Shown piece after piece: positions 14,596 to 25,272 of a stretch of DNA of 64,000 nucleotides. Below the pieces are notes generated by a model. That model did no database searches. It worked only from the letters and a program-made list of their open reading frames with translations, and had not been told where the DNA came from. This DNA comes from Burkholderiales bacterium (lineage in GTDB: Bacteria; Pseudomonadota; Gammaproteobacteria; Burkholderiales; SG8-39): positions 1,798,001 through 1,862,000 of the forward strand of contig JAOSJV010000001.1 of NCBI GenBank assembly GCA_027493935.1, read 5' to 3'. The translations under genes and the position numbers were made by a program. Position 1 is the stretch's first letter. Each line of letters opens with the position of its first letter.

Positions 14596-17500
14596 GCGCG
14601 GCCGGAGCCCTACGGAGGATCGTTGCGCTCTGTGGTGCGCTCGCGCTGCTCGCGCTGACCGGGCACGCCAGCGCGGCGATCAGCTACAGGACGAGCGGCT
14701 CGAACGGCGTCACCGCGGGATCCCTTTCGCTCACGATTCCCGTTGGGACGGGAGAGGGCGACCTCATGGTCGCGATCGTGTCGGTGCGCCAACGTTCGGT
14801 GGTGCAGGTAACGAAGCCGGGCGGCTGGACCGATATCGCCGCGACGCAGACCGGTTCGGGCGGCAACGAAATCGTCCAACTCCTGCAGTACCGCCTCGTC
14901 ACCGCGGGCGACGTCGCCGCGGCCGGCGCGAGCTGGACGTGGAGCTGGGCCGGGACCCGGAACGCGGCCGGCGTGATCCTCGTCTTCCGCGGCGTCGATC
15001 CGTCGAACCCGGTGGAAGCCTCCGCGCAGCAGGCCGAGTTCAGCGGTCCGGACCAGAACACGATCACCATCCCGAGCGTGGACGTCACCGGCACAGGGCG
15101 CATGCTGGTAGGCGCGGCGTCGACCCGGGTCGACGCCGCGATCGCCTGGGCGGCCCCGATGACCGAAGCCGCAGAGCGGCGGGTCAGCAGCCTGACGGTG
15201 AGCGGCGCCTACGAGGCGACGGCTGTCACCGGCGGCCCGACGGGCACGCGCGTCGCGACGGCGGGCGCCAACGGCGTGTCCCGGGTCGGAGGCATGGTCG
15301 CGCTGCGGCCTGCCGCGCTGGCGGCGCCACGCGCCTACTGGAAGTTCGACGAGGGCGGCTACGGCGGCACGACCGGCGAGGTGATCGACGCGAGCGGCAA
15401 CGGCCTGCACATGCAGGCCTTCAACGGCGCCACCACGACGGCGATCGACGCGAAGTTCTGCCGCAGCGCGGAGTTCACCGGCAACGCGGCGCGACGCTAC
15501 CTGCAGATCGGCGACAACGCGCTGCTCGACATCCCGGATCGGCTGACGATCACCGCCTGGATCCGGCCCGCCTCGTGGCCCGGCTCGGGGCTCATGTCGA
15601 TCGCCTCGAAGGACGAGAACTACGAGTTTCACGTCGCGACCAGCGGCCGCATCAACTGGTGGTGGACCGGGGGCGCCAACCAGATCTTCACCGGTAACAA
15701 CGCGGCGCCGATCAACACCTGGACGCACGTTGCGCTGGTCTACACGCGCGGCGCGCAGGAGATCTACATCAACGGAGTGCGCGCGGCGAACAACTGGGCG
15801 AACCCCGACCGTAACCTGCTCGCGCAGAACAGCGACCCGTTCCAGATCGGTCAGGACCAGGGCTTCGCCGGTCGCTACTTCGACGGGCTGATAGACGACT
15901 TTCGCATCTACGCCGCGGCGCTCTCCGAAGCGGACGTCCAGGCGATCTACGCCGAGAATCCGACGTGCCCGGTGGCGCTCGATCACCTGTCGATCTCGCA
16001 CTCGGGTGGCGGCGTCGCCTGCGCCGACGAGACGGTGACCATCACCGCTCACGACGCGTCGCATGCCGCGGTCGATGCCGGCGGAGTTGCGATCGCGCTG
16101 TCGACCACCAACGGCAAGGGGACCTGGAGCGGCATCGTGGCCGGCGGCGGGGTGCTGTCCGACCCGATACCGGGCGACGGCGCGGCGATCTACACGTTCG
16201 CCCCCGGCTCGAGCGCGGTCCAGCTCTCCCTGCGTTACGCGGATCTCGCGACGACCTCCGAGACCTTCGGCTTCGACGCGAGCGGCGGCGGCGTCTCGGA
16301 AACGAGCGGTGCGGCGACCGCTGCAGACGACCCGCCGATCACCTTCGCGCAGGCGGGGTTCCGTTTCCGGAATGCGACCGACGGGACCACCATCATCCCG
16401 ACGCAGATCGCCGGCAAGCCGTCGAACGTGGGCTGGAACGCAAAGACGCTCCGGATACAGGCGATCCGCACCGACACGCAGACCGGCGCGTGCGTGGGTC
16501 TGTTCGCCAACCAGTCGCGCACCATCGAGCTCGGCGCGGAGTGCAATGACCCGGCGGTGTGCGCCGGAGCGCAAGTGACGGTGAACGGCGGCCCGATCGC
16601 CACCAGCAGCGACGACGGCGGCGCCGGCGCCGCCGCGTATACCGGGCACTCGCTCGCTTTCGATGCCGCTTCCGAGGCCGAGACCGTCATCGCCTATCCG
16701 GACGCGGGCCGCGTCTCGCTGCACGGGCGCTACGACCTCGATCCGGCGATTGCCGGCTTCGAGATGCGCGGCGCCTCCAACCCGTTCGTCGTACGTCCGT
16801 TCGGCTTCCGCATTTCCGGGGTGCCGTCCGGTGTTTCCGGTCCGGCGAGCGCGGTCTTCCGGCGCGCGGGAGAGGGCTTCGGCGTCACCTTGACCGCAGT
16901 CGCGTGGAAGAGCGGCGACGACGCGGACGCCGACGGCATGCCCGACTCGCAGGCGCAGGTCGCCGGCAACGCCGCGACGCCGGGCTTCGGCCAGGAAGCG
17001 GGACCGGCGACGGCGACGGTATCGCACGCGCTCGCCGAGCCGGCGGGCGGTGCGGCGGGCGCGCTCTCGAACACGTCGTTCACGGGATTCGCCGCCGGCG
17101 CGCGCGCCCAGACCACGAGCTACAGCGAGGTCGGGATCGTCGATCTCTTCGCGACCAGCGAGAACTATCTCGCGAGCGGCGAGAACGTCACCGCGGGGGC
17201 GGGTGGCCTCACCGGCGTCGGGCGCTTCATCCCGGATCATTTCGCGCTCTCTGGCGGCGTGCTCGCCAACCGCGCGGCGGGCGGCTGCGCGCCGGCGTCC
17301 GCCTTCACCTACATGAACGAGGCGCTCGCGCTCCGGTTCACGCTGACCGCGCGCAGCGCGGCGGGCGCGACGACGACGAACTACCGCGGCGCATTCGCCC
17401 GCCTCGATCTCGCCTCCCCGGCCTCGTTCGTGTTCGGCGCGCGCGACGTCGCCGCGGGGACCAATCTCACGACGCGCATCGACACCGCGCTTGGCACGAG

Positions 17501-18225
17501 CGGCGCGTGGGCGAACGGCGTGGCGGCGAACGTGCAGGCGACGCTCGCGATCGTCCGATCGAACCCCGACGATCCCGACGGCCCATTCGAGCAGGTGAAG
17601 CTCGGCATCGCGCCGAGCGATCCCGACGGCGTGGCGCTCGCCGCCTCCGCGCTCGACTTCTCGACCACGGGCGGGGCGAACGACCGCGCGCAGGCCGGGG
17701 CGGACACCCGGATCCGGTTCGGGCGGCTGCGCCTGACGAGCGCGTTCGGCTCCGGAACTCGCGGCGCTCACCGTGCCGATGCAGGTGGAATACTGGAGCG
17801 GAGCTGGTTTCCTGGCGAACAGCGCCGACAGCTGCACGACGCTTTCCCGCAGCGCCGTCACGCTGTCGAACTACCAGGGCGGGCTCGCTGCGTGCGAGAC
17901 GGCGTTCACCGCGGCGACGATCGCGTTTACGAACGGCGCGGCGTCGCCGCAGCTCGCCGCATCCGGCGCGGGCAACGGCGGCAGCGTCGATCTCCGCGTG
18001 AACCTCGGCACGCCCTCGGGCAACGCGTGCAACGCGGTAGGCGGCCCCGGACCGGCTGCCACGAGCGCCGCGCACTCCTACCTCAAGGGGCGCTGGAACG
18101 CGACCGACGACGACGGCATTGCGACGACCAGCAGCGACGACGATCCTAGCGCGCGTGCCTCGTTCGGCGTCTACGGGCTGGACCGCACCCCCAACCAGTT
18201 CATCTATCGGCGCGAGAACTACTGA
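14592..18225 (+). CDS. mshQ: MshQ-like large secreted protein (LamG-like plus DUF6701), frameshifted
   Basis: About 1210 residues once one frameshift is removed. A signal peptide with the cleavage site ASA/A lies at residues 1-28. A beta-rich domain covers about 30-235. A LamG/concanavalin-like domain spans about 240-455 (ITAWIRP, VALVYTRG, FDGLIDDFRIY). The rest is the long DUF6701 region of MshQ, ending with VPMQVEYWSG, DSCTTL, LSNYQ, SVDLRVNLG and FGVYG to the final REN-Y. The frame changes near 17752 (TCCGGAA, probably one extra C). It is the best candidate for the pilus-tip adhesin. The LamG-like fold suggests carbohydrate or matrix binding, which is inference. Confidence 0.88.
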
Positions 18226-18267
18226 GGCGCCGTTCCGACTCCGCTCGGGTCCTCGTAGTCGCTTGTT

Positions 18268-18284
18268 CCTGAAATGTTTTCAGG
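18268..18284 (+). terminator. small perfect hairpin after mshQ
   Basis: CCTGAAA, TGT, TTTCAGG form a perfect 7-bp stem with a 3-base loop, 43 bases after the mshQ stop. No T tract follows. It could be a terminator closing the E-to-Q half of the locus or an operator for the downstream half. Confidence 0.35.
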
Positions 18285-18354
18285 CTCCGCCGCGGCCTCG
18301 GTCGGTCGCTTTCCGCCGCCGTCTCGTCAATTCGGGCGGTTTTGCTGTTTACCC

Positions 18355-18394
18355 TATAAAGCGCATTGACAACAATAGGTTATTTAGATAAGTT
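18355..18394 (+). promoter_or_regulatory. A+T-rich promoter region before mshI
   Basis: The interval between mshQ and mshI is markedly A+T-rich. It contains TATAAA (18355-18360) and a perfect -35 hexamer TTGACA (18366-18371), with a weak TAAGTT 17 bases further on. One or both may start a second transcript covering mshI to mshN. Confidence 0.35.
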
Positions 18395-18428
18395 CAAGTC
18401 GGATATTACGTCGGAGAGGCGCATCCCC

Positions 18429-19365
18429 TTGGGTTGGCTCAAGAAGAAGACCAAGGCGCCGGGTTGGATGGCGATCGCGGTCGCAGAGGGACGCCTCGAT
18501 CTCGCGTACGGGGCGGCGGGCAGCGGCACGCAGCGTCCGCAGCTCTTCCAGTTCGGCTCGCGCCCGCTCGCCGCGCCCGACGCGTTCGCGCGCACCGCGC
18601 GCGAGCTCGGTCTCGCGCGCTGCGCGTGCGAAACGCTGCTCAAGCCCGGCGAGTATCAATTGCTCCTGGTCGACGCGCCGAACGTACCGCGCGACGAGCT
18701 GCGCACTGCGATCCGCTGGCGGGTGAAGGATCTGCTCGACTACCACGTCGACGATGCGACGCTCGACGTGCTCGACATTCCGCCGCCGAAGAGCGCGCCC
18801 GCGCGCGGGCATTCGATGTACGCGGTGGCTGCGCCGAACGAGACCATCCACGGTTACATGCGCCGCTTCGAAGAAGCGGCCGTACCGCCTCTCGGTGATC
18901 GACATCCCGGAGACTGCGCAGCGCAACATCGCGGCGCTCTACGAGAAGGACGAGCGCGCGGTGGCGCTGCTCCATCTCGGCGAGCGCGACGCGCTGCTCA
19001 CGATCAGTGCGGGCGGCGAGCTCTACACGGCGCGCCGCATCGACGTGTCGGCCGGCGACGCGCGCGCCGCCGCCGAGCGCGAACGCTTCGACGCGCACGA
19101 GCGGCTGCTGCTAGAGGTGCAGCGCTCGCTCGACCACTTCGAGCGCCAGTTCGGTGCGATCGCCGTAGCGCGCCTGATGCTCGCGCCCGAGGCCGGCGAG
19201 AGCGGCCTGCTCGAGCACTTCCGGGACAATCTCGGCGTGCCGATCGCGCGCGTGCGCCTCGCCGAGGTGCTCGAGGTGCCGGGCGGCGAGATCGCGCGCG
19301 ACGCCGAGTGGCGCCTGTTCCACTTGATCGGCGCGTCGCTGCGCCACGAGGCGGCCGCGCTGTGA
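18429..19365 (+). CDS. mshI: MSHA biogenesis protein MshI (PilM-like), frameshifted
   Basis: About 311 residues after correcting one extra base near 18885. The first part includes a PilM-like core (ELRTAIRWRVKDLLDYHVDDATLDV); the second resumes at LSVIDIPETAQRNIAALY, which is the next conserved block of the family. MshI is thought to act as the cytoplasmic actin-like component linking the ATPase to the inner-membrane alignment proteins. The TTG at 18429 gives the usual MGWLKKK start and has GGAGAGG about 9 bases upstream. The stop overlaps the next start (GTGA). Confidence 0.85.
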
Positions 19366-20015
19366 GCCAGCAGATCAACCTGTTCAATCCGCTCTTCCTG
19401 CGGCAGAAGCGCTATTTCTCCGCGCGCACGATGGCGCAGGGGCTGGGCATCATCGCGGCGGCGCTCGCCGCCTACTGGATGGTCGTGGCGGCGCAGGCGG
19501 GCGGCCTCGGCGCGCAGCGCGCGGATGCCGAGGCGCAGCTCGCCAAGTCGCGCGAGCAGCTGGCCGCGCTCGCCGCGGAGGCGGGTGGCCGCGGCACGAG
19601 CGCCGCGCTCGCCGACGCGCTGCGTCGCACCGAGGCCGACCTCGACGCGCAGCAGCGGCTGCTCGGCGCGCTCTCGGGCGGTCCGCTTGGCGACACGACG
19701 GGCTTCTCGCGCTACCTTGCGGCGTTCGCGCGCCGTCCGCTCGAGGGCGTGTGGCTCACGCGCGTGAGCGTCGCCGCCGGCGGCGCGGGACTCGACTTGC
19801 GCGGCGGGGCGCTGCGTGCGGAGTTGCTGCCGGCCTACATGGCGCTCTTGAACGGTGAAGAGACGCTGCGCGGGCAGTCGTTCGGCGAGTTGCGGATGAG
19901 CCTCGTCGGTGGCGAGGCGGCGGCCGGCGCCCGGGCACCCGGGGCGCCCGCCGGGCGGTACATCGAGTTCGCGCTCACGGGCGTGCGCGTCGGCGCCAAG
20001 GCGGGAGGCGGCTAG
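19362..20015 (+). CDS. PilN-like inner-membrane alignment protein of the MSHA system
   Basis: A 217-residue protein with the PilN-type start SQQINLFNP, one transmembrane helix at about residues 25-45, and a predicted coiled coil rich in alanine, leucine and glutamine. The C-terminal domain is periplasmic. In type IV pilus systems such proteins bind the PilM-like component through the N-terminal NLFNP-like motif, and the immediately upstream mshI gives the expected partner. The GTG overlaps the mshI stop. In some annotations this protein is called MshI2 or is considered part of MshI, so no symbol is assigned. Confidence 0.82.
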   Translation: MSQQINLFNPLFLRQKRYFSARTMAQGLGIIAAALAAYWMVVAAQAGGLGAQRADAEAQLAKSREQLAALAAEAGGRGTSAALADALRRTEADLDAQQRLLGALSGGPLGDTTGFSRYLAAFARRPLEGVWLTRVSVAAGGAGLDLRGGALRAELLPAYMALLNGEETLRGQSFGELRMSLVGGEAAAGARAPGAPAGRYIEFALTGVRVGAKAGGG

Positions 20016-20671
20016 TGAGAAGGCTCTGGGCCCGGTACTCGGAGCGCATCGACGCGATGACCCTGCGCGAGCGGGCGATCCTCTTCATCGCCGCAGCCGC
20101 CGTCCTGTTCCTGGTCGTGAACACGCTGCTGATCGCGCCGCGGATCGAGCGGCAACGTCGCATCGCTGCCGAGGTTGCCCAGCAGCAAGCGGCCCAGCGG
20201 CAGCTCGACGGCCAGATCCGCAAGCTGCTGCGCGAGCGGGGCGCCGATCCGGACGCCGCGACGCGCGTGCGGCTCGCCGCCGCGCGGGCGAAGATCGCGG
20301 CGAACGAGGCGAGCCTGCGCGAGCTCAATGCGCGGCTCGTCCCGCCCGAGCGCATCCGCGGGCTGCTGGAGAGCCTCATCGCCCGCGATCGCCGGCTCGA
20401 GCTCGTCGCGCTCAAGACGCTCGCTGTCGCGCCGCTGCTCGAAGCCGCCGCCGACGGCGCTCCGCGCGCATCGCAGGTGTACCGGCATGGCGTCGAGCTC
20501 ACGCTGCGCGGAACCTATCTCGATCTCCTCGGCTACCTCGAGCAGCTCGAGGCGCTTCCGTACCAGATGTTCTGGGGCAGCGTCGACGTCGCGGCCACCG
20601 ACTACCCAACCATCACGATGAAGCTGACGGTGCACACGATCAGCCTCGACCGGGCATGGCTCAAGGTGTGA
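20015..20671 (+). CDS. mshJ: MSHA biogenesis protein MshJ (GspM/PilO-like)
   Basis: The 218-residue protein has one N-terminal transmembrane helix (ILFIAAAAVLFLVVN), a coiled coil with many Q/R/E residues over about 45-110, and a compact C-terminal domain ending GVELTLRGTYLDLLGYLEQLE. This is the organisation of GspM/PilO proteins, which form the periplasmic alignment complex with PilN. The GTG overlaps the TAG of the previous gene (TAGTG). The 3' end overlaps mshK by 16 bases. Confidence 0.82.
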   Translation: MRRLWARYSERIDAMTLRERAILFIAAAAVLFLVVNTLLIAPRIERQRRIAAEVAQQQAAQRQLDGQIRKLLRERGADPDAATRVRLAAARAKIAANEASLRELNARLVPPERIRGLLESLIARDRRLELVALKTLAVAPLLEAAADGAPRASQVYRHGVELTLRGTYLDLLGYLEQLEALPYQMFWGSVDVAATDYPTITMKLTVHTISLDRAWLKV

Positions 20672-21045
20672 GAACCACCCTCGTCGCCGCCGCAGTGCTG
20701 GTCGCCGCCTCGAGCGTCGGCGCAGTGGCGCGCGGGCAGGCGCTCGTCGACCCGATGCGCCCGCCCGTCCACGCCGCGGCAGGAGAAGCGGGCGCGAGTT
20801 CCGGTCCCGTGCTGCAGCAGGTCTATGTCTCTCGATCGCGCCGCTATGCGGTGATCGACGGGACACGGGTATCGCCGGGCGACCGCTACGGCGACGCGCG
20901 AGTCGTGCGCATCAGCGAGGCCGGCGTCGCCTTGCAGGGCGACCGCGGCACGACGGTACTGACGATGCATCCGGACGTGCTGAAGCGCGCGCGGCCCGTA
21001 GACAAGGCCAGCCGACGCATGGGGAAAGGCGAGGAACGAAAATGA
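20656..21045 (+). CDS. mshK: MSHA biogenesis protein MshK
   Basis: A 129-residue exported protein with a hydrophobic N-terminal segment and an ARG/Q-type cleavage region. It contains a LVDPMRPP motif and a QQVYVSRSRRYAVIDG segment typical of MshK and of the small GspC/PilP-like proteins that connect the inner-membrane complex to the secretin. The start overlaps the end of mshJ and its stop overlaps the start of mshL, which shows tight translational coupling. The function is inferred from family and order. Confidence 0.78.
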   Translation: MAQGVRTTLVAAAVLVAASSVGAVARGQALVDPMRPPVHAAAGEAGASSGPVLQQVYVSRSRRYAVIDGTRVSPGDRYGDARVVRISEAGVALQGDRGTTVLTMHPDVLKRARPVDKASRRMGKGEERK

Positions 21046-22841
21046 TGCGAACCGTGGGCGCCTTGTTGTTGCTGACGCTCGCCGGCTGCAGCATCCCGCC
21101 GCGTCCGAACGCGCTCGATCCTGCGCTTCAGGCCGCGCTCGACCGTCCCGTGCAGGGCGAGCCGGCACCGCGCACCGACGAGCGCGCCGCGAGCCAGGCG
21201 CTGATCCCGCCACTGCGCGTCGAGCTGCCGAAGGTCGAGGCCCGTCCTGTCGAGCAGCGCTTCGATCTCGCCGTGGCGAATGCACCCGCGCAACAGGTCT
21301 TCATGGCGATCGTATCGGGTACGCGCTTCAGCATGCTGGTACACCCGGACGTGTCCAGCGCGATCTCGGTCAACCTCAAGGACGTTACCGTCGCCGAGGC
21401 GCTCGAAGCGTTGCGCGAGCTGTACGGATTCGAGTACCGGATCGATGGCACGCGCATCTTCGTCCAGTCGGCGGGCATGCGCACCCACGTGTTCCAGGTG
21501 AACTATCTGATCGGCCAGCGCATCGGCCGCAGCGACGTGCGGGTCACCTCGGGCTCGGTCGCCGACGCTCCGGTGACGACCTCGGCCGGCGGCGTAGCCG
21601 TGCCGCAGCCGGCGCCGGCGCTCGCGACGCCCGGCGCGCCGGGATCGCCGACGTCGCTGCCCGGCCGCGTCACCGAGTCGAGCCGCGTGCAGACCTCGAC
21701 CCGCACGGATTTCTGGGACGAGCTGCGCGAGACGGTGCGCAGCATCGTCGGCAGCGAAGGCGGCCGCATGGTGATCGTCAATCCGCAGGCGAACGTGCTG
21801 CTGGTGAAGGCGATGCCGCAGGAGATCCGCCAGGTCGAGGCCTACCTCAAGGCGATCCAGGTGGCGGTCGACCGGCAGGTGATGCTCGAGGCGAAGATCG
21901 TCGAGGTCGAGCTGGGCGACCAGTTCCAGGCCGGGATCAACTGGGCGTCGTTCCCCTCGAGCGGATTCAGCGCCGGCCTGGTGCGGCCGGGCTCGACGCT
22001 GCAGACGACCGGGGCGCTCACCTCGCCCAATCTCACGGCGAACCCGGCCGGCAGGTCGATCACCAACACCTCGGCGGACAACCGGTTCCTGCAGGGCATC
22101 GCCGGTTTCACCAACTTTCCCGGCGTTTCGCTCTTCGGGCTCGCGCTGCAGACCGGAAGCTTCGCCGCACTGCTCGAGTTCCTCGCGGGGCAGGGCAGCG
22201 TCCAGGTGCTCTCCAGCCCGCGCATCGCGACGCTGAACAACCAGAAGGCGGTGCTCAAGGTCGGCAGCGACGAGTTCTTCATCACCAACGTGACCGGCGG
22301 CTCCACCGGCACTACCACCGCGGTCGCGACCGGCGGCACGACGACCTTCCCGACCCTTACGCTGCAGCCCTTCTTCTCCGGCGTTGCGCTCGACATCACG
22401 CCGCAGATCGACGACCAGGGCATGATCGTCCTCCACATCCACCCGCAGGTGAGCGAGGTCGTGCAGCAGGACCGCACGGTAAACCTCGGGCAGGTGTTCG
22501 GAGGCCAGGTGACGCTGCCGCTCGCGCGCAGCACGGTGAGCGAGACCGACAGTATCGTGAAGGTCGCCGACAGCAACATCGTGGCGATCGGCGGCCTGAT
22601 GAAGGTTTCGAGCGCCGACCAGCGCACCGGCATGCCGTGGCTACAGGACATCCCCGGCATCGGTCACCTGTTCGCGACCCGCGCGCGGGTGTCGGTGAAG
22701 AAGGAGCTCGTGATCCTGATCAAGCCGACCGTCATCAGGACCGGCGTCGAACTCGCCGAGGACGTCGCTGCGGCGCGCGAGCGCATGATCGAGATGCTGC
22801 CGCCGGCGCCGTCGCGCAGTACGCCCTGGAGCCTGCCATGA
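21042..22841 (+). CDS. mshL: MSHA secretin MshL, outer-membrane lipoprotein
   Basis: Full-length secretin of 599 residues with a lipoprotein signal (LAGC, cysteine 16). An N-terminal STN-like/secretin-N region covers about 75-260, interrupted by a Gly/Pro/Ser linker at about 175-225. The C-terminal secretin domain follows from about 310, with conserved segments VQVLSSPRIATLNNQKAVLKVG and ISTQ-like ITPQIDDQGMIVLHIHP, ending in VKKELVILIKPTVI. It forms the outer-membrane gate for the pilus. Both ends overlap neighbouring genes by 4 bases (ATGA). No frameshift was seen. Confidence 0.93.
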   Translation: MMRTVGALLLLTLAGCSIPPRPNALDPALQAALDRPVQGEPAPRTDERAASQALIPPLRVELPKVEARPVEQRFDLAVANAPAQQVFMAIVSGTRFSMLVHPDVSSAISVNLKDVTVAEALEALRELYGFEYRIDGTRIFVQSAGMRTHVFQVNYLIGQRIGRSDVRVTSGSVADAPVTTSAGGVAVPQPAPALATPGAPGSPTSLPGRVTESSRVQTSTRTDFWDELRETVRSIVGSEGGRMVIVNPQANVLLVKAMPQEIRQVEAYLKAIQVAVDRQVMLEAKIVEVELGDQFQAGINWASFPSSGFSAGLVRPGSTLQTTGALTSPNLTANPAGRSITNTSADNRFLQGIAGFTNFPGVSLFGLALQTGSFAALLEFLAGQGSVQVLSSPRIATLNNQKAVLKVGSDEFFITNVTGGSTGTTTAVATGGTTTFPTLTLQPFFSGVALDITPQIDDQGMIVLHIHPQVSEVVQQDRTVNLGQVFGGQVTLPLARSTVSETDSIVKVADSNIVAIGGLMKVSSADQRTGMPWLQDIPGIGHLFATRARVSVKKELVILIKPTVIRTGVELAEDVAAARERMIEMLPPAPSRSTPWSLP

Positions 22842-23728
22842 TCTACCTGCAGCATTTCGGCCTGCGCGAGGCGCCGTTCGGGATCACGCCCGATACGGCC
22901 TTCTACTATTCCTGTTCGGCGATCCAGCAGGGTCTGAACACGCTGCTGGTCGCGGTCGCCAACGGCGAGGGCTTCATCAAGATCACCGGCGAGGTCGGGA
23001 CCGGCAAGACCCTGCTCTGCCGCAAGCTGCTCGCGACGCTCGGTCCGGAGTACGTTACCGCGTACCTGCCGAACCCCGCCGTGCGTCCGCTCACGCTGAT
23101 GCGCGCGATCGCCGAGGAGCTCGCGCTCGAGTGGCAGGCCTCGCTCGACCAGCATCACCTGCTGCGCGTCATCAGCCAGGCGCTGCTCGAGCATGCGGAC
23201 GCCGGACGACGCGTCCTTCTGTGCGTGGACGAGGCGCAGGCGATGCCGCTCGAGACGCTCGAGACCGTGCGCCTGCTCACCAACCTTGAGACCGAGAAGC
23301 GCAAGCTGTTGCAGGTCGTGCTGTTCGGGCAACCCGAGCTCGACGACAAGCTCGCCCGGCGCGAGATCCGCCAGTTGCGCCAGCGGATCACCTTCGAGCA
23401 GCGCCTCACCGCGCTCACGCCGGCCGAAGTGCGCAAGTATCTGGCGCACCGGCTGGCGGTGGCGGGCTACGCGGGGCGCGAGGTGTTCTCGCGCCCCGCC
23501 GCACGCGTGATCCACCGCGCGAGCCGCGGCGTGCCGCGGCTGGTAAACATCCTCGCGAACAAGGCACTGATGCTCGCCTTCGGCCGCGGCAGCCGGCGCG
23601 CGCGCTGGAGCGACGCGCTCGGCGCGGCGAAGGACACGCCGGCCGCGCGCCTCGCGCAGCCAGCCTGGATGTGGGTGGCGATGGTGTGCCTCGCGGGGTC
23701 GAGCCTCGGTTGGGTGCTGCTGCAATGA
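22838..23728 (+). CDS. mshM: MSHA-locus AAA ATPase MshM (ExeA-like)
   Basis: A 296-residue AAA protein that begins YLQHFGLREAPFGITPD, the standard start of the ExeA/MshM family. The Walker A motif GEVGTGKT is at residues 51-58 and a Walker B VLLCVDEAQ is near 125-133, with sensor-like FGQPELDD later. A single hydrophobic helix closes the protein (AWMWVAMVCLAGSSLGW). It probably uses ATP to help place or assemble the secretin through the cell wall, as proposed for ExeA. The start overlaps the mshL stop and its stop overlaps mshN. Confidence 0.88.
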   Translation: MIYLQHFGLREAPFGITPDTAFYYSCSAIQQGLNTLLVAVANGEGFIKITGEVGTGKTLLCRKLLATLGPEYVTAYLPNPAVRPLTLMRAIAEELALEWQASLDQHHLLRVISQALLEHADAGRRVLLCVDEAQAMPLETLETVRLLTNLETEKRKLLQVVLFGQPELDDKLARREIRQLRQRITFEQRLTALTPAEVRKYLAHRLAVAGYAGREVFSRPAARVIHRASRGVPRLVNILANKALMLAFGRGSRRARWSDALGAAKDTPAARLAQPAWMWVAMVCLAGSSLGWVLLQ

Positions 23729-25137
23729 GCGTCGTCAACCAGATGCTGCGGGAGCTCGACCGGCGCAACTCGGCGGCGGCGGGCGGGGGCTGGCTCAGTA
23801 CATCAAGCCGGTCGAGCACCGGGCGCCGCTGCCGCGCAGCGCGGTGCTGCTCGCCGGTTTGGCAGTGGTGCTGGCAGCGGCTGCGGGCGCCATGTGGTGG
23901 CTGCAGGGCCGCGCGCCGCAGCATGCGGCGCCGTCGGGGGCGTCGCAACCGGCGAGTCCGGCAGCGCCTGCGCAACCGCGCACGCCCGAGCCGGGTACGG
24001 CGGCGGATGCGGCAGGCCCGGCCGCCGCGAGCGCCGGGCGCGCGGGATCCGAAGCGCGTGCCACCGTTCCGCCCGACGTGGATACGGGCGACGCGCCGAG
24101 CTCCGCGATGGTCGCTCCCGCCGCGCTGGATCGCGCGCTTCACGCGAATCCCGTGGATGCGACGGCATCCGATACCGGTGGACCGCCGGCGTCAGCGCCA
24201 TCCGTGGTGAGGGCCGAACGCGCGGACCTGCGGCAACCCGACCCGGTCGCGGCGCCGGTGGGCAAAGCGGAGGCACCGGAAGTCGCCGAGGCCGCACCGG
24301 TGACGCACGGACAGACCGTTGCGGGTGCGATCCCGCAAGCGCAGCGGCACACGCGGGTGGCGACGCCGGTCGCCGCCGCCACCACCCGCGTCGCGCATGC
24401 GGCGGCAGCCCAGCCGCCCGCAAGCCATGGGCCGGTGAAGCGCCGGAGCACGGCCGCATCGACGCCGGCGCCGGCCGCTGAAGCCGCACCGTCCGGCGAC
24501 CGCGTGGACACGCCGCCGGCCACACCGCAGGCCGAGCCGCGCATCGAGAAGCAGATGATCGAAAGCACCCCCGCGCGCCGCGGAGATCGCCTTCCGGGGC
24601 GCGGTGTCGCTCGTGCAGCGCGGGCGCCTCGATGAGGCGATCGCCGGCCTGCGATCGGCGCTCGAGCTGGCGCCCGATCACGCGCGCGCGCGCCAGACGC
24701 TCGTGGCACTGCTGGTGGAGCGGCGGGCGCTTGCCGAGGCGCAGGCCGTGCTCGAGGAGGGGCTGCGACTCGACCCCGCCCAGACCGGATTCGCAAGCCT
24801 GCTTGCGCGGTTGCATCTTGACCGCGGCGACAGCGGGCGAGCGCTGTCGGTACTGCAGGCGCATGCCGCGTACGCTTCGGCAAACGCCGAGTACCGTGCG
24901 TTCACCGCGGCGCTGCTGCAGCGCGCCGGCCGCAACGCGGAAGCCGCCGACGAGTTCCGGTCCGCCCTCGTAATCAATCCGGCCGTCGGCGTATGGTGGA
25001 TGGGCCTCGGCATGTCGGAGCAGGCGCTGGGGCACCGCGACGCGGCGCTTGCGGCCTACCGCCAGGCGCGCTCGATGGCGGGGCTGTCGCCCGACCTCGT
25101 TGCATTCGTGGATCGGCGCCTGCGCCTGCTGCAGTAA
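23725..25137 (+). CDS. mshN: MshN-like TPR protein, two frameshifts
   Basis: About 470 residues when two frameshifts are corrected. The start SVVNQMLRELDRR is the MshN signature. The frame drops one base near 23787 in a G-rich run, then a membrane helix follows (VLLAGLAVVLAAAAGAMWW). A long Ala/Pro-rich linker occupies about 60-280. The frame gains one base in a five-C run near 24570, after which QRGRLDEAIAGLRSALELAPDHARAR-type TPR repeats run to the end. The helix plus periplasmic TPR layout fits a bitopic scaffold protein. It closes the pilus locus. Confidence 0.8.
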
Positions 25138-25272
25138 CGCGCGGCGAGCGAAGCCCCGTTCACGCCGGCCGCCGTCGCGTGGCCTTCTCCTCCGGAGGGC
25201 TCCGTGCTAAGTTGACCCCGGCCCGAGCGGGATCGGTGCCCCGAACGTAAGCCCCCTTCGAGACGCGAGGCC

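Noticed and set aside
18366-18428. Start of mshI at the TTG at 18366
   Set aside because: It coincides with the TTGACA promoter hexamer and would add 21 residues unlike the family; the TTG at 18429 has a ribosome site and the usual start.
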